Source: Takakia lepidozioides (taxonomy: Eukaryota > Streptophyta > Takakiopsida > Takakiales > Takakiaceae). From it: a DNA stretch of 64,000 nt. Below are positions 32,397 to 44,799 of this stretch, in pieces. A program made the position numbers and the translations under genes. A model generated the notes under the pieces. It did not search any database and had not been told where the DNA came from. It saw only the letters and a program-made list of their open reading frames with translations. Numbering within the stretch: position 1 is the stretch's first letter; each line of letters begins with the position of its first letter. Location: positions 66,319,053-66,383,052 of the forward strand of contig CM060732.1 in assembly GCA_030704615.1 (NCBI GenBank), written 5' to 3'.

Positions 32397-33150
32397 GCCG
32401 AAGTCTAAGACACGCGGATTTCATGAGCGGACTCCTCCAAATTTGGAAATGCGGCAGATTAAACAAGTATTAAAATAATAGTTTTTTAATTTGACCTTGC
32501 CGTTTTTGGAAGTTCCAGATCCTGTAATGCGGCGAAGATATGTCGTCAGTAACAAGTCCGCTCATGGTTTTTTAGATCCGCTCATGGAAATGAGTGACCG
32601 TGCAACGAGAGATCCAGTATACCACGGCAAAATGACGTCGCATACTGGCCTGTATAGAGTATTCCGCGGTTTTACATGCCTTAACATTGGAATGAAGCTG
32701 ACCCTTTTGCCGCGATTGAACCAATAGAGTCTGCACAATTCTGTCATCTTCGGGTATTCGGCGGGAAAGGTTTGCGAGTCAACTGGGAAATGCAGTGCCG
32801 CATTAGGGTTCGCACGTGTGAAATTTCTGGGCGGTTTGGTGTTGGCGAAGGCCGCATCTACCAGTACCTACGACGTTACTTGGAAATGCGGCGCCGCATT
32901 TCCTTGCCAGGGGTCGAATGAGGAAAGCAAAGTTTGGGAGAGCAGAAAAACAGGAACCCTCCAACACACAAAAATACATGCACGTGGAAACACGAGTGAA
33001 TGACATAGTATTATCTTAGTTCGAGCAAAACATGTTACTGGTAGGAAGACATAAGTCGGACCTTTCTGTGGCCAGAGTCAGAGCTACTTGCAGCAGTACA
33101 GTTCTACTATCCGAAAAGGATGGGCGTACCATTGTGTTGGGACTGCAAGC
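32397..33150. other. no gene recognised
   Basis: There is no convincing frame. The motif AAATGCGGC or its inverse appears several times (near 32450, 32885, 32895), which may mark an unrecognised repeat. Confidence 0.3.
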
Positions 33151-33155
33151 CAAGC

Positions 33156-34222
33156 TCACTGGTCCCCTGGATCCATATTCAGAAGAGTGTGCACCTCTTG
33201 GGGGCTCAACCCTGGTGCATGTATGAAGTGATGAGTTGTGGAATTACACCGGAGTCTCTTTAGGTACACGTAGTACAAATGCTTGCAAGGGCAGTATGAT
33301 GCCCCCTTGTTCGCCATGATCTGGAAGTCGGTGCAATTGCAGGTGGGTAATTCTAAAATGGTGATGGTGTACACCTCATTGCGAATAGCTGAGCCTGCCG
33401 TGGCCATCTGATACACACGCCCGAAGCCTGGTGGGGGCACTTCTGTCGAGCTCTGGATTGTACAGTTCATCCGAAGTGCATTCCCCATCCTTGTCTCGTT
33501 CACTTTTGAGGGAGGTCGCCGCCTCTTCAGTTTCCCCCAACGGTGTGTAGGATGCTTAGAGCTGTCGGGTCCCATTGTTCTTGCTCTCACAGGGGTCGGT
33601 GGTGGAGGCTGTGGAAGCGGAAATGGTTGTCTGGGGACGTCAGTGTGCTGCACCATCCAAAATCCTGCGGCGGTAAGGGCGTCGGCCTCAACCTGACTCA
33701 GATCGCAGCCTGGTTCCACCGGCCACACCGGGGGAGCCTCTGGCATTGTTTGTATGCCGTACTTGGGCTTTCCATACACGCAAGTCATAATGTCGTGCCT
33801 GCAGAACCAGAACTGGGTGGTTGTCGCCTCCGCAAACTTTGCATGGACAAATCTTCCTGTAAAAGTAGGAGCAGGGACAGCCCCATCTGGATTCCTCCTT
33901 ACTCATCTCTAAACAACGTTGCCGTGTATCCACTCGAATTGCGGAACACCTCCCTCGAAACGACGACTTTGTGCGAGCAATTCTCCACTGTGACGCAGAT
34001 ACAGTTGTCTCCACAATGGCTTGGCCATACTGCATAACAGCGGGCGGAACCTGGGGCAAGCGAGCGGTGGGAATTTCTCGCACGGAATCCCCACTTGAAG
34101 GCGATGGCGATCTGGAATTTCTTGGGCTTCCACTGCTGGAAGACACATTGTGCGGCAACATGACGGGCCCTCGAGGTGCTGTCCGAATGTTCCTGTCGGA
34201 TCTCCAGGAATCCTCTTCGCAC
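33156..34222 (-). pseudogene. SWIM-type zinc-finger protein, frameshifted
   Basis: The frame 33788-33156 contains VYTITILELPTCNCTDFQIM and SYCPCKHLYYVYLKRL, the CxC...CxH pattern of a SWIM zinc finger, C-terminal to a proline-rich stretch. Upstream in the same frame are TFTGRFVHAKFAEATTTQFW and FCRHDIMTCVYGKPKYG. Before that, in another frame, CICVTVENCSHKVVVSREVF, so there is at least one shift near 33900. SWIM fingers occur in MULE transposases and in plant FAR1-like and other regulators. I see no transposase core here, so I cannot choose. Confidence 0.55.
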
Positions 34223-34329
34223 CCGGGTTCCTCTTCAATCCTCCGCCTCCTTCAATCGCACCCGGGTTCCTCTTATAAATATTCCAAGTTACTGGTAGTT
34301 ATCGAATCACTGAAAGTAACTCAGGAAAC

Positions 34330-34490
34330 TGCTTAAGAAGCTTCATGGTTGAGGAAGTTTCTCAAGAGACTTCCCTTGGTCAAGGAAACTTCTCAGGAGA
34401 CTTCTTTCGGTTGAAGAAGCTTCTGAGTAGACTTCCCTTGGTTGAGGAAGCTTCTTATGAAACTTCCTAGTAGCCAATATATATAGGAGG
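34330..34490 (+). promoter_or_regulatory. about 40-bp tandem repeats followed by a TATA-like box
   Basis: About four diverged copies of GTTGAGGAAGCTTCT...GAGACTTCCCTTG cover 34340-34465. ATATATATAGG follows at about 34480. The layout resembles the U3 part of an LTR, with transcription going right, but I found no second LTR or primer site. No gene follows within 500 bases. Confidence 0.4.
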
Positions 34491-34599
34491 CGAGACTGGA
34501 CACTCTTCAGTCTCGCCAACACAAGATCAAGCTACTCTTGTTTCCAGTTCCAGTACCCCAGTCCAATCTCCAGTACTCTAGTCCAATTTCTAGTATTTC

Positions 34600-35309
34600 T
34601 TGTTATTGTTATAAAGATCATCTTGATTCATGTTTACTCATCATGCATTCGACCACGCCGACCTTGGCTTCTTGTCTGGTCTTGTACCTCTAGTCTGATA
34701 TCTTGTTTATGTTCATTCATGTTTTTGTCCTTGACATTACCTCCCATTCCACTATATGCAAGGGGTGTTCTTCAATACAAATTCATGTGCTTGCTCCACC
34801 ACGATGTTTGATAGTTTCACCCCGCTTGATTTTTTTGGGAAAAACCATGTCATTGTTCCGCACATTATCATCTTCCTTCCACATTGGAGGGGCTTCTTTG
34901 TCCACCCTTCTCATGTACTACGTACATATTAACACCATAGCATTTTGCAATGTGTACCGCTCCGTTATTGCAATGATAATGATGCATTGTATAATGTTGT
35001 GGTAGTCAATACACGAATAAATGACGATCATCCATTCTTCTCAATGGGCATTTGCACGAATGGGTGGACCAAAGTCAATGGAAGTCCATGAAAATAAATT
35101 TTTTTGAGCCAATTTTGTTAGTTTATTTTACGAAAAATAGATAGTAGTATACCAAATATTTTTAGTAAATAGTCCCCTCTTAGTTATTAATTATTAGATA
35201 TTTTAATCTGACGTCAATATTTATAGTTTACAACCAAGTTTTGTCCAGATACCACCTAACCATTGTAGATTAAAGGCTTGTATGCCTTAATTATGTCGGC
35301 TTCGGTCGG

Positions 35310-35349
<40 letters not shown>

Positions 35350-35990
35350 AGTTTGTATGGAGGCTTTTGGTAAAAGATGACACCCCAAAAACCCAAAACA
35401 TAATCTCATGTTCTATCTCTTGAATTTTCCAGCTTTCACCATCAAATCATGTTCTCCAGCCTATGCATCTCACTCTCCCAAGAAAAAGAAAAAGAAAAGG
35501 GAAAAACCGTTCGACTATCTAGCCACTGGTTAAGTAGCTGCATTCGAGTTCCACGTCCCCGTTCATCAAGGATTGCCGCCCAAGGGCGTTGCCTACCAGC
35601 AGTGCCTAATACCTCCAGCCTCTATTTCTGACACGTTAAACATGATGCAGCTAACCAGCTCCAATATTAACCGCCAAGCATAAAAGAAGCGCCGTAATGC
35701 TACTGCAAACCGCTGCGCACATAGGTCGTGCCTAAACCTTGAACTCGTAGAGTGCACCGTTGCTTGGTTCATGCCCTCCTTACAGGTATACAGACTAGTT
35801 AGCCCAAATGAACGACGTACTGCTTGGATGTAGTAATCCATCCACGACAGTCATCCACGTAAATTATCCACGGACTTCATCCAAGGAATTAGCCACACAA
35901 AACAACCCAAGGCTTAAGGCTTATCTAGATCAAAAAGCAAAACAAACAGGGCCATAGATTTTCACCACAATCACTTTCACTCAACTCACT
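34600..35990. other. no gene recognised; (CT)n at 35312-35344
   Basis: Open frames are short and without motifs. The (CT)n run is 33 bases. The right end has ATCCACG repeats (35838-35880) like those at the end of the TTAA element (8750-8780). Confidence 0.45.
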
Positions 35991-35993
35991 GCG

Positions 35994-36240
35994 ATGGCGC
36001 CGACAATCAAGCACGCACTCAAAGCCTCATTAATGAGGAAGTGGATTGGGCAGTTAGCCCAGTCCCATCATATCAACTCGAAAGTCGATCCAGGGCCAGT
36101 CGAGATGCATCTCGACTGCTTCATACGACACTGCCTGGTAGACGATGGAAGTTCGGTAAATATCATGTCACTTTTCACTTTGTCCAAATTAGGATTGGAC
36201 ATGATAGGGGTTTGAGAATTTTGTTTGTTGAACCTGTATG
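35994..36240 (+). pseudogene. Ty3/gypsy-type retropepsin scrap
   Basis: The frame reads MHLDCFIRHCLVDDGSSVNI then MSLFTLSKLGLD, which resembles the protease of plant Ty3/gypsy elements (LVDGGSSVNIL.L.TL..LGL). The catalytic DSG/DTG position is D-D-G here. There is no gag or pol around it. Confidence 0.5.
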
Positions 36241-36846
36241 AAATGGAGTCTTGTTGAGAAGTTTGACAATCCCAGTGCCCCAGCCGCAACTTCGCCAACC
36301 CCAAGCACTCCACCTGCACCAAGCCCCTCACCAAGCCTGCTCACCTCTACTCCTCTTGACCCTGTTCCTGTACTTCTGCAGCAACCACAAGCACAACCAA
36401 CTTAGCATACCCTGAAGATAGGAAAAAACTACTTGCACTGGTATTGAAACCAGTTGTAGTGTTTGTGCCGGCACCAAATTGGAAGCCACTAGTGAGTTGC
36501 TTGAAACCCAACCTACATAATAGTAGAACTATCTAGAAAGTCAACTAATGAACTACTAAAAATAGCTAGTGACTACCTACATGGCCCACACCCTACATTT
36601 GTGGGGCCACCGACAACACCCTACATTCATGGGCCATGTGTTTTTTTTTTTTTTTTTTTTTTTGGGGCTTTGTTTTTCACCTCACAAGTTAAATTGTCCC
36701 TACCCACACCCCTCGCCTGCCACCTCATTCGTCAAACCCTCTAATTCCTGGACCACAGTAAATCTTGGACCACTCTAGAAACAGGGCCGCATGAAACTGC
36801 TCTACATAGGGGAATCTTCCTTTAGTATTAGGTTGGCCCATCAATG
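36241..36846. other. no gene; poly-T tract
   Basis: A proline/serine-rich frame (36270-36400) may continue the retroelement scrap. A run of about 24 T lies at 36639-36662. Segmental duplication copy B starts at 36847. Confidence 0.4.
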
Positions 36847-37240
36847 AAAGTCCCTTATAACGTTGGATCCACAAGATATTCCAACATAATTTGACAGAAG
36901 CTGGGATGATCCAGCAGAATGAGAAAAATAATGCAGGACAGGTGTAAGAAGGAGAGGCAAACAAGGGTATTGTTGTGGACAAAGTGCATCCACAAATTGA
37001 GGAAATCCATGGTGAGCTGAAGAAATTGAAGGATGCTGGTTATGTGCTGGACATGCACTTTGTGTTGCCTGAGATGGAAGAGCAACAAAAGGAGGAACGA
37101 CATGGAAGAGCATCAAAAGGCAGTACATGTCGTTCCTGCTGCACTGACGAGCTGGCCATTTCTTTTGTTCTTGTGGAGATTACTCGTAAGACAAACCCCG
37201 CACGAAAGAGAGTGTTGCATAAAGTAGGAAGTTGATGTAT
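36847..37240 (+). pseudogene. PPR E+/DYW-start remnant, copy B
   Basis: The frame reads DKVHPQIEEIHGELKKLKDA, GYVLDMHFVLPEMEEQQK and CTDELAISF, equal to 11730-11905 in copy A. The upstream PPR motifs are absent: the duplication boundary cuts the gene in the E motif. Confidence 0.75.
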
Positions 37241-38529
37241 CTCATTTTCAGCAAATTTTGAATATTTTCTCCTGAGCTGCTAATTTGAGAATTCAGGAAT
37301 GTTCATCAAATCAGTGTGATGCATTGAAGTCATGGAAAATGAAACAAATGGCAGGGAAGAACAATTTGGAACTAGAATTCTCCGAACTTTTGAGTTGTGG
37401 GCGGTGAACAAAATAATGTTGAACAAGAGGACCTCCAGAAGATGAAGGGGATGATCTCATATATGACTTCTTTCTCTAGAGTAACTAAGAAACATCTCAT
37501 AAATTTTGGCGCTAGTACCCTTTCACACGTTTTCTTCTACCCTGAAAACAGCCTTGTATGAATGGAAGATGGCAACCTCAGTTGAACAATGCCTATCCAC
37601 CCCTACTCCCTGCCCGACTTTGATATTGTGTCTTGCTAGACTTAAGATCCTCACTGGAACTTCTATGTGGCAATTCTATGGTTGGGCTTCATTTTGTCTT
37701 CTGTCATCCACAACCATGCCAAGTTTTAGAATGATTCGAAGTTAGGGGACTAGTGCCGAAGTTTTGTTGAGGGCTGTTCTCTTGATGATACCCTACCAAA
37801 TTGTATGTTTCAGACAGCTTCCCATCATCTCCAGACACATGCCCAGGTCTCCTTCTTGCCCAATGTTTGGTTGATCAGTAACATCACCGTAGCTCCTCCT
37901 ACACTTTTTGAAAACTGTTTTCCTTTTGACCCACTTAGACTACACATTCAAATTTTGATGTAAATAAAAAGAGTACTATTATAGTGGAATCTCCAATAAC
38001 AAGCAAGTAAATTTGCATGTGACCTTCCTTTCATTGGAATCACACCGACGCCCATTGATGGTGAGAATGCAGTTTGAGAGTGGACTCTGAACAAGATGAC
38101 ACCTCTGATTTCTTACAGAGCAAAAGTGCCTACTGCATATTATGATCAAATGATCAAGCAAAGGAGACAGCAATTGCGATTCTTCATATGGCAATGCAAT
38201 GCAGATTTCCAGCAGAATCGTAGATCATCTTTTGAATTGATTACCGGGAGATATGCAAAAGAGGGTCAGTTACAAGTTACCTACCGGCAAACTTGTAAGG
38301 GAATAAATGCTTGGTTGAATGTAGGAGCTCCAAGCTGCTGCAAACCTCCTGCAAAACTGTAAATTGAGATCCTTGAAGTCTAGAAGAGATGGAAATAGAA
38401 GATGCCAGCCGGAAGCTAGGCTCGGAGTAAAGAGCCTCTTCCTGGACCACTGAACTTCAACTGTCCCCACTTAGACGAGCGATCGTCCATACATTGCTCG
38501 AGCACGCCTGGAGGGATTGGCAGTGTTAG

Positions 38530-39240
38530 TTGCTAGTGCTCGCACTGCTGCCTTTGTTACCATGATGACTTCCAGGGGGCACCAACAAGCCTCCTGCTGT
38601 GGGAATTCCAGTGGCAAACTCTGCAATTCTCAAGGGGCTTTCCAATAGCCATGAAGGGAATTTGAAGTCCCCGACTTGACGATCAGGTGCCGTAGATAAG
38701 CCCCGGCTTCAAGATAACTCCAGCATATCATGGGAAATTGCACCGCAACGCATATTCAGCAGCTCTCTTGTCCTCATGGTAACCTTGCAACAAAACGGAA
38801 GCTAATCCAAACTCCACAGCTGATATATAGACAAATGTCACTCCGGCCTCGGCGGCAGCATTGATGGCATTCATGTTTGGATATTCTCCCTTGATTCTAC
38901 GCATTTGCTCATTCGTTCCGAACCCACCCACACAGGAAATCATTGCACTTGCCTCCTTGAAAGGCTCTTTCCAATCGTCAGCAGGATGATCCAACAAGTT
39001 CCCTTAGCAAACAACCTTGCCCAACCGTGGCTCCCGCACTCTTGGTATCTCAGACCTGCTTAAATTACTTGTAACTTGAAGATCCCTGGTGACAGCCTCC
39101 TTGCAGACATGCGTGCCCACAAACCCAGTTCCTCTCAATACTACCAACGACCAATCCTCTGATTTGGTCTCTCTGACACAATGGCAGACCTGCGTGGGAT
39201 ACGTATGTGCGCCATGGCTTGCCCCGCTTCCTCCTCCCAA
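38530..39240 (-). pseudogene. NAD(P)-binding Rossmann-fold protein (At1g32220-like), copy B
   Basis: Minus-strand pieces read LVVLRGTGFVGTHVCKEAVT (nucleotide-binding GxxGxxG), then in the frame 38997-38728 WKEPFKEASAMISCVGGFGT and AEAGVTFVYISAVEFGLASV, then AGVILKPGLIYGT in the same order as the plant chloroplast NAD(P)-binding protein family of At1g32220. It is broken: a frame change near 39000, a TGA after RCNFP, a small insertion after IYGT, and a worn C-terminus (KAAVRALATNTANP). There is no ATG start; a CAG acceptor just upstream suggests a missing targeting exon. It lies downstream of the P450, same strand. Confidence 0.7.
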
Positions 39241-40160
39241 ACCACACTACTGTACGCAAAACATACAACACTAAAACACTGGGGGCACCCAGTACGCGAA
39301 ACAGTGAGAAATACAAAACCAATGCAAAACCCACAAGAATGAGAGCCCACATATGCAACACCCACGGACACACACACCAATGGACTTTCTAGCACGGCAA
39401 CAAGCCATTTTCCTTTCCACCCTAGAAGGAACCGGGAGGGAACCGGAGATCACCAATTGAGCGAAGACTGAAGTCTCTTCCACCCATGCACACTCTTACT
39501 TTGCTATGAATTGTCTCTCCCTGTTTTCTCGTGTTATGACCCTTCCAAAACAGAGAATTCCTCAACAGGCAAAAACAGATGTGACCACTTTCATGACTTC
39601 AGTTGGTGTCTTTGTGACTCTATCTTTGTCTCCCCCCTCTATGACCCATCGTCTTCGTAACAATAAAAGCCTGTTTATTTTGGTGAGCATCATCCTGTGA
39701 TGAAAGACTTGAGTGGTTGGATGTCTCGAACAGAACATGCCAGTGCAGACTCTCCTTCCTCAGCCACCAAGTTCATTTATGTGACATGTCAATAACAGCA
39801 TTCATTAAACGCTGGATAAGGAAATTTACACAAACCATAAATGTACAATCTTTTGGCATATAAATCCAAGTACAAACTTTTGGGCCGAGGTATAAACACG
39901 GGTATGGGTGTAATGCACCACTGCATGCAGTATGTTGTGCTCTGATTTCTACAGGACTACAAACTCTCTACAGGGTTTTAGTAGCTACTCTTGATGCCTA
40001 CTGATTTTTTGAAGAAGCCAAAACACGAAAACTGGCAGCAGCAGCAACAGCAGCGTGTATTTGTGCTCAGGCACCTGCTTTCCATATCAAGTGGAGGACG
40101 AAGCTCTGAAAGAAAGTAAGCTTGTACTGGTCTTGGTGCGTGATCTGAGATAGTAGTGGA

Positions 40161-42156
40161 TCAGACTGAGCGCTGGAAGGGGAAGGGGAGCGGCCGGTGC
40201 AGGGTGGCAATGGACTCGAGAGGGGTGAGCATGGGCGTCAATCCGCCGCTGGAGACCTCGCAGCGCTGACCTCGGGCGGGAGCGCAGTGGAAGCTGTGCA
40301 CGAGATTGCCCACAGCGATGCACAGCAGGGGAGTGCTCAGGTTTGCACCGGGGCAGGATCTGCGGCCGACTCCGAAGGGGAATATGCGCGTTTGTGGGTC
40401 CGAGAGCAGCGCCAGGTTGAAGGTCTCCCACCGCTCGGGCCTGAACACCCGAGGGTCGGGCCAGATTTTGGAGTTGATGCCCAGCTCGATGTTGCTCTCC
40501 ATCACTTGGGTGCCCGCGGGTATATCGTAGCCCATCACTTTGGTTTGCGATATGCTCGTGCGTGGTACCCCGAATGGACCGGAAGGGTGCAGGCGGAGAT
40601 CTCCTTGATAACACACTTGAGGTAGTGCAGATTAGGCACGTCAGAATCACTTACGATGTGGTCGCTGCCAACCACGCTGTCGAGCTCTTTCTGGAGTTTT
40701 TGCTGCACTTGAGGATGGCACACTAGCTCTGCTATTGCCCACTCAGTGTGATTCACGGGCACGTCCAATCTGACCACATCAAATCCTGCATAACATTACA
40801 CGAGAGGCTTGCGCAGTCAGAAAGCACGGGTGCACATCCGGCCACACCTTCAAGGATCGAAACATGCCAGTCTGTTGCAAGCATACTGCGTTGCCAAGGA
40901 TTAGGTTTCATCGACCAAGACGTACATTGTAGTAGAAATTCATAATGGATCAACTGGTTCAATTCCAATGCTTACAAGAATCAGCGCCTTGATGATGATG
41001 TCCTCCAAATGTTCCTCACCGTTCTCGCCAGGAAGATCTAGCAGCACGTCCACGAAGTCATGAGTGCGAGTCTTGGACTCAGAAAGCGTGTCACCATTTG
41101 CCCGCTGTTTCTTGCCTGCGCGGTGCTCGTCAACAATGGCTTGCAGTTTCACGTCCAATGCCACATGTACCTGTGGAGGCAGCAACGTTCAGGTCCAATT
41201 TAGTTCGTTCAGCTGTCCGATTGAGCAAATCAGATCGGAAATCGACATCCAACACAAACCCTCACAATTTTGAAGACTCGGAAGGCTCTTACCACACACG
41301 AGTCTGAAACAGACCGACAGACTTGATCAAATTTCAAGGTCATGGACTCGGCTTGGATGGGGAGGTTTTTCAATGCCCAACTGGTGTACATACCCACTTC
41401 ACCTTCGTTTTGTAACCTTGTAAGTCCAAGGGTGCAAGCCAAGGAACGAAGTCGCCGATGTTCATGACCCCAAATAGTTCAAAGGATTCCATGAGCAGGC
41501 GCATCACGTCTTGGGTGTCGTCTTGATCGGCCGAATGAGTGCCGAAGTATTTCTTGCGGGCCCAAGATCATGTCCGTCAAGATGTTCATGCTGAATTTCT
41601 CAATCTTGTGTCTGACGTCCACTTCGGTCCCGTTCTTGCTCGTCTGCGATACAGCCTCCAACATTTCACAGGCTTCCTCCTCCCTTCTGGGTGCAAAGGA
41701 TTCTACCCGCTTGTTAGAGAGCAGCTCCATTACACAGATCTTACGCATGGCTCGCCAGTGCTCACCAGGAGGTGCCATGATGAAGTCGAGCACGCCGCAT
41801 GTCAAGTACTGGCCACAGATGGTCGTTGGACGCGAACTGAAGACATTATCCTGCTCCTTCATGATTTCATTCAGGATCTCGGGGTCGCAGGTGATCAGTG
41901 CCGGCAGAGAGCCGAGCCTGAGGAACACGATGGGGCCATACTTTTTGGTCAATTCCGCCACCGTGAGATGTGGTTTGGCCCCCAGACTGAGGATGTTGCC
42001 CACAATGGGCCATGGCCTTGGTCCCGGAGGATAATTGAGCTTGGGTTGGCGAGCATGTCGGATGATCGCGACCAGCACAACTGCAGCTACTGCTACCAGC
42101 ACCTGCATCCATCCGAAGCTCGGAAGCCGCACAGACTGCAAGAGCGAGGAATCCAT
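40161..42156 (-). pseudogene. cytochrome P450, copy B
   Basis: It has the same three exons as copy A (about 42156-41394, 41170-40976, 40785-40161). Defects: a 4-base insertion (GGGC near 41557) after LTDMILG; a 1-base loss at the start of exon 3 near the I-helix; a 1-base loss near 40601 before RLHP; and an in-frame 15-base loss near the C-terminus (DIDMRF region). The heme loop FPFGVGRRSCPG is still there but cannot be reached in frame. The I-helix already lacks the threonine (LDVP), as in copy A, so that change predates the duplication. Confidence 0.9.
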
Positions 42157-42440
42157 GCCCCCAGACCGCTGCAGCTGAGACTGATCTTCTAGAGCGGGAT
42201 GTGCAGCGAACTGAGTTCCTGACTTGCGACTGGGGAGGAGGAGCTTATCTAGTCTTGCATGGAGACTGACTTCGCAGCGCTCGTGTACGTGAATTCACGG
42301 GAAGGTGACGATGTCAACAAAGTTCAATATAGCATCGTATTCTTACATGGCTTAAAAAAACCGGGGGGGGGCTGATCAATATGGTCCATCTCTAGTCACG
42401 CATCTCTGGAGGATGCAGGGCCATGACTACAAAATTTGAA

Positions 42441-43202
42441 TGTTTGGCCTCATTCTTTACTTCTTTTGCGTTCCTAACCGTTGATGAGCGCATTTGTTTA
42501 AAGTCCGCTGATCTTCAAATGTTACTTGTGCCATGCTAACCCTTGAACGCCTGCGAGGCCAAAGATTTTTCAGGAACCATAACTTTTTCAGATCTTGATC
42601 AAATTTTGCAAAATCAGGGCCGTGGATTTTCTCCCAGCGTCTAGTTTGCAGATGGAACCTTGATAGCCCTAATTCCTGATTAGCTAGTCGCAATTGCGAC
42701 TTTTCTGGAGGGGGTATGTGGCCAAGCGTGGAGGTTCCCGCGTTGTGGTTGTGCACGCTCCACGTTTGCAGGTGGTCTGACACCCCTGCTTTGACCAACC
42801 ACCAGCAGATGTACACTTGGCCAATTTGAGCACTTTTTGGCTTGTTGGATGTAGGATGTGGTGGGGATGACTAGTGAGATGCATCAGCCCAATCGAGTTC
42901 CATCCCGTCATCCAAATTTCAGGAAAACCACTTGCAATTTTATTTTTATTTTTTTTGCCCCAAAAATGCACCCCACATGCAACAGTGGCGTTAAAAAATG
43001 GCGTTTTTCTGATTTCCATCCGATTGGCCTGGAACTTGGCAGGTGTATGCAGGGGGTAGTTAGGAAGATAATGTCCTGTCAAATTTCCAAAATCCCTTTT
43101 TCCCCGGAATTTACAGGGTTTTTTCATCCCCGGGTAGTGATTTTGGGAAAAGTCAAACTTACCCGGTGGGTGTTTACCCAGTGGGTTTTTCTCCGTGAAA
43201 AC
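42441..43202. other. no gene recognised
   Basis: A 173-codon open frame (minus 43205-42684) exists but has no motifs and odd composition. I do not call it a gene. Several CCGGGTAA / TTACCCGG pieces lie near 43130-43180. Confidence 0.35.
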
Positions 43203-43390
43203 CACATAAAGATAAAGATAAAGATAAAGTTTCTTTAACGTCCAGTGAATTTACAGAGCCTACTGCTCAACACACCCAATGAACGGTCTGAAGGCACATG
43301 TTGAAGGATTGAACCCATGATCACCTAGGTTATGCACAGGCAAGGCACAAACACCCAACCACTGGGCTACCTGCTCAAGTGCACATAAGG
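43203..43390 (-). mobile_element. tRNA-derived SINE, family 1, copy 2
   Basis: It is the reverse of the 4.2-kb copy: GATAAAGATAAAGATAAAG tail at the left, B box as GGATTGAACC (near 43309-43318) and A box as CCACTGGGCTA (near 43361-43371). The flanks CACATAAAG and CACATAAGG may be a target duplication. Confidence 0.88.
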
Positions 43391-43782
43391 AAAATACTTT
43401 GAACATACATCAAATGACACCACCAGGAATGATAGTCAAAGGGATAAATGAGCGGATATGTATGCCAGCAGAAATACATATAGTAGACGGACATAGGGTC
43501 ATTCTGCGTTAATAGAGTCTACATGGTGTGTAAATATAATTGTAAAGGCTTCTCATTGAACAATATTAAGGTCTTGAATGCCTACGCATGTGGCTGCGGC
43601 GGGCCCGCGTGTGGCAGAGGGGGGTTGCTGAGTGTGGGAGTGCCGACCCTGCCAATGTGTGGGCGACCCGGTGAATGTTATGAGCTCACCCCATGGGACG
43701 AGGCCCATAGGTGCATTCAAGACTTAGAGGCATTTTAAATATGTAGAAGGAGCTTGAAAGGTAGAAACCTTACAATTATCAC

Positions 43783-43813
<31 letters not shown>

Positions 43814-44790
43814 AAATCTCGCTGGGGATGTTGTACACATATGTTTATAAAAATTCATAGATTGGGTTTTAAATTTCCAAATTGTTTAAGTTTGCTGACC
43901 TTTGAGTTCTGGCATAAAAATTTGGGGTGTTTGAGCTCATGGGAATTCAATTTTAGACAATTAGTTTTATAGGTTTTGTCGCATGAGCACGGTTTTCATG
44001 ATAATTTCGCAATTTTTTTTCGTGAACGCGGTTTGGTTCGCTATGACATCCTCTTAGGCTTTTTAGGGAATATACGAAATATGCCTACTTGCTTGCATAA
44101 GCAAGCTCACACCAATGTGAGCATGATCACACGCTATCCAACCTCTCCAAGACATGTGCCGTAGGAGCCACCGAGGGATTGTGTGGTCCAATGGTTTATC
44201 TTGATGTGCCTGCATTAATGAGGTTGAACCATCTAGATTTAGGATGTGACACACGGAAGTTTTTGAAAATGCCAAACTCCTTGGATATGTTGGATCCATT
44301 GATTAGTGCTTACAGTGGAGAAGAAGATGCGGCTATGTGTCCATTTGAGGAGGTTGCGTGGCATAAGCTGCGATGCTTGTTAGGGTAAAATAAAATTAAA
44401 AAAGACAAGAAAAAAGGTGGACGCGTTGGCAACGTAACTTATGGTGTCACTTGACCCCATAGGGCTATTGCCTTCCAGTGGGAAGGTGGACACCATAAAA
44501 TGTTACGATTATGTGTTTGGGTCTAATGAGCAGTACAATGAATCCATGTTTTCATCACTTTAACAATTTGGTAGTCATGGAATTGCTATCTATAAATAAG
44601 AGTAGAGAGACCCAAATGACATTGGCGTTGGATCTCGACTTATACAAAGACATATGTATGATTTTTTATTTTTATTTTTCTTAAACTCAATTTATCATAT
44701 GGAAAGTGCATTGGTAATTCTTTGCGTTTTTTGACCCTTATGCCATGACCTATTTGGGAACTAGAGGCTCATGTCAGTAAATATGTTGCA
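43391..44790. other. no gene recognised; poly-A at 43783-43810
   Basis: Short frames only. A 28-base A run may be the tail of a retro-inserted sequence to its left (43500-43782), but I cannot name it. Confidence 0.35.
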
Positions 44791-44799
44791 GTGGCATTC

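Larger units (their letters stand above)
36847..42440. repeat. segmental duplication, copy B
   Basis: It matches 11622-16735. It starts within PPR E-motif sequence (CCCTTATAACGTTGGATCCA), keeps a longer Rossmann-fold gene and carries a broken P450. It lacks the LINE fragment of copy A; about 150 other bases stand in that place. Sequence identity in the P450 exons is high by eye, with single-base indels. Confidence 0.9.

Noticed and set aside
33688-34161. 157-codon frame with a Cys cluster (WGCPCSYFYRKICPCKVCG) as a separate zinc protein
   Set aside because: An overlapping frame continues directly into the SWIM domain and reads as a more natural protein; the Cys-rich frame ends in unrelated sequence.
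42684-43205. 173-codon minus-strand ORF
   Set aside because: No motifs and no neighbours that support it; the region is repeat-like and overlaps the SINE border.
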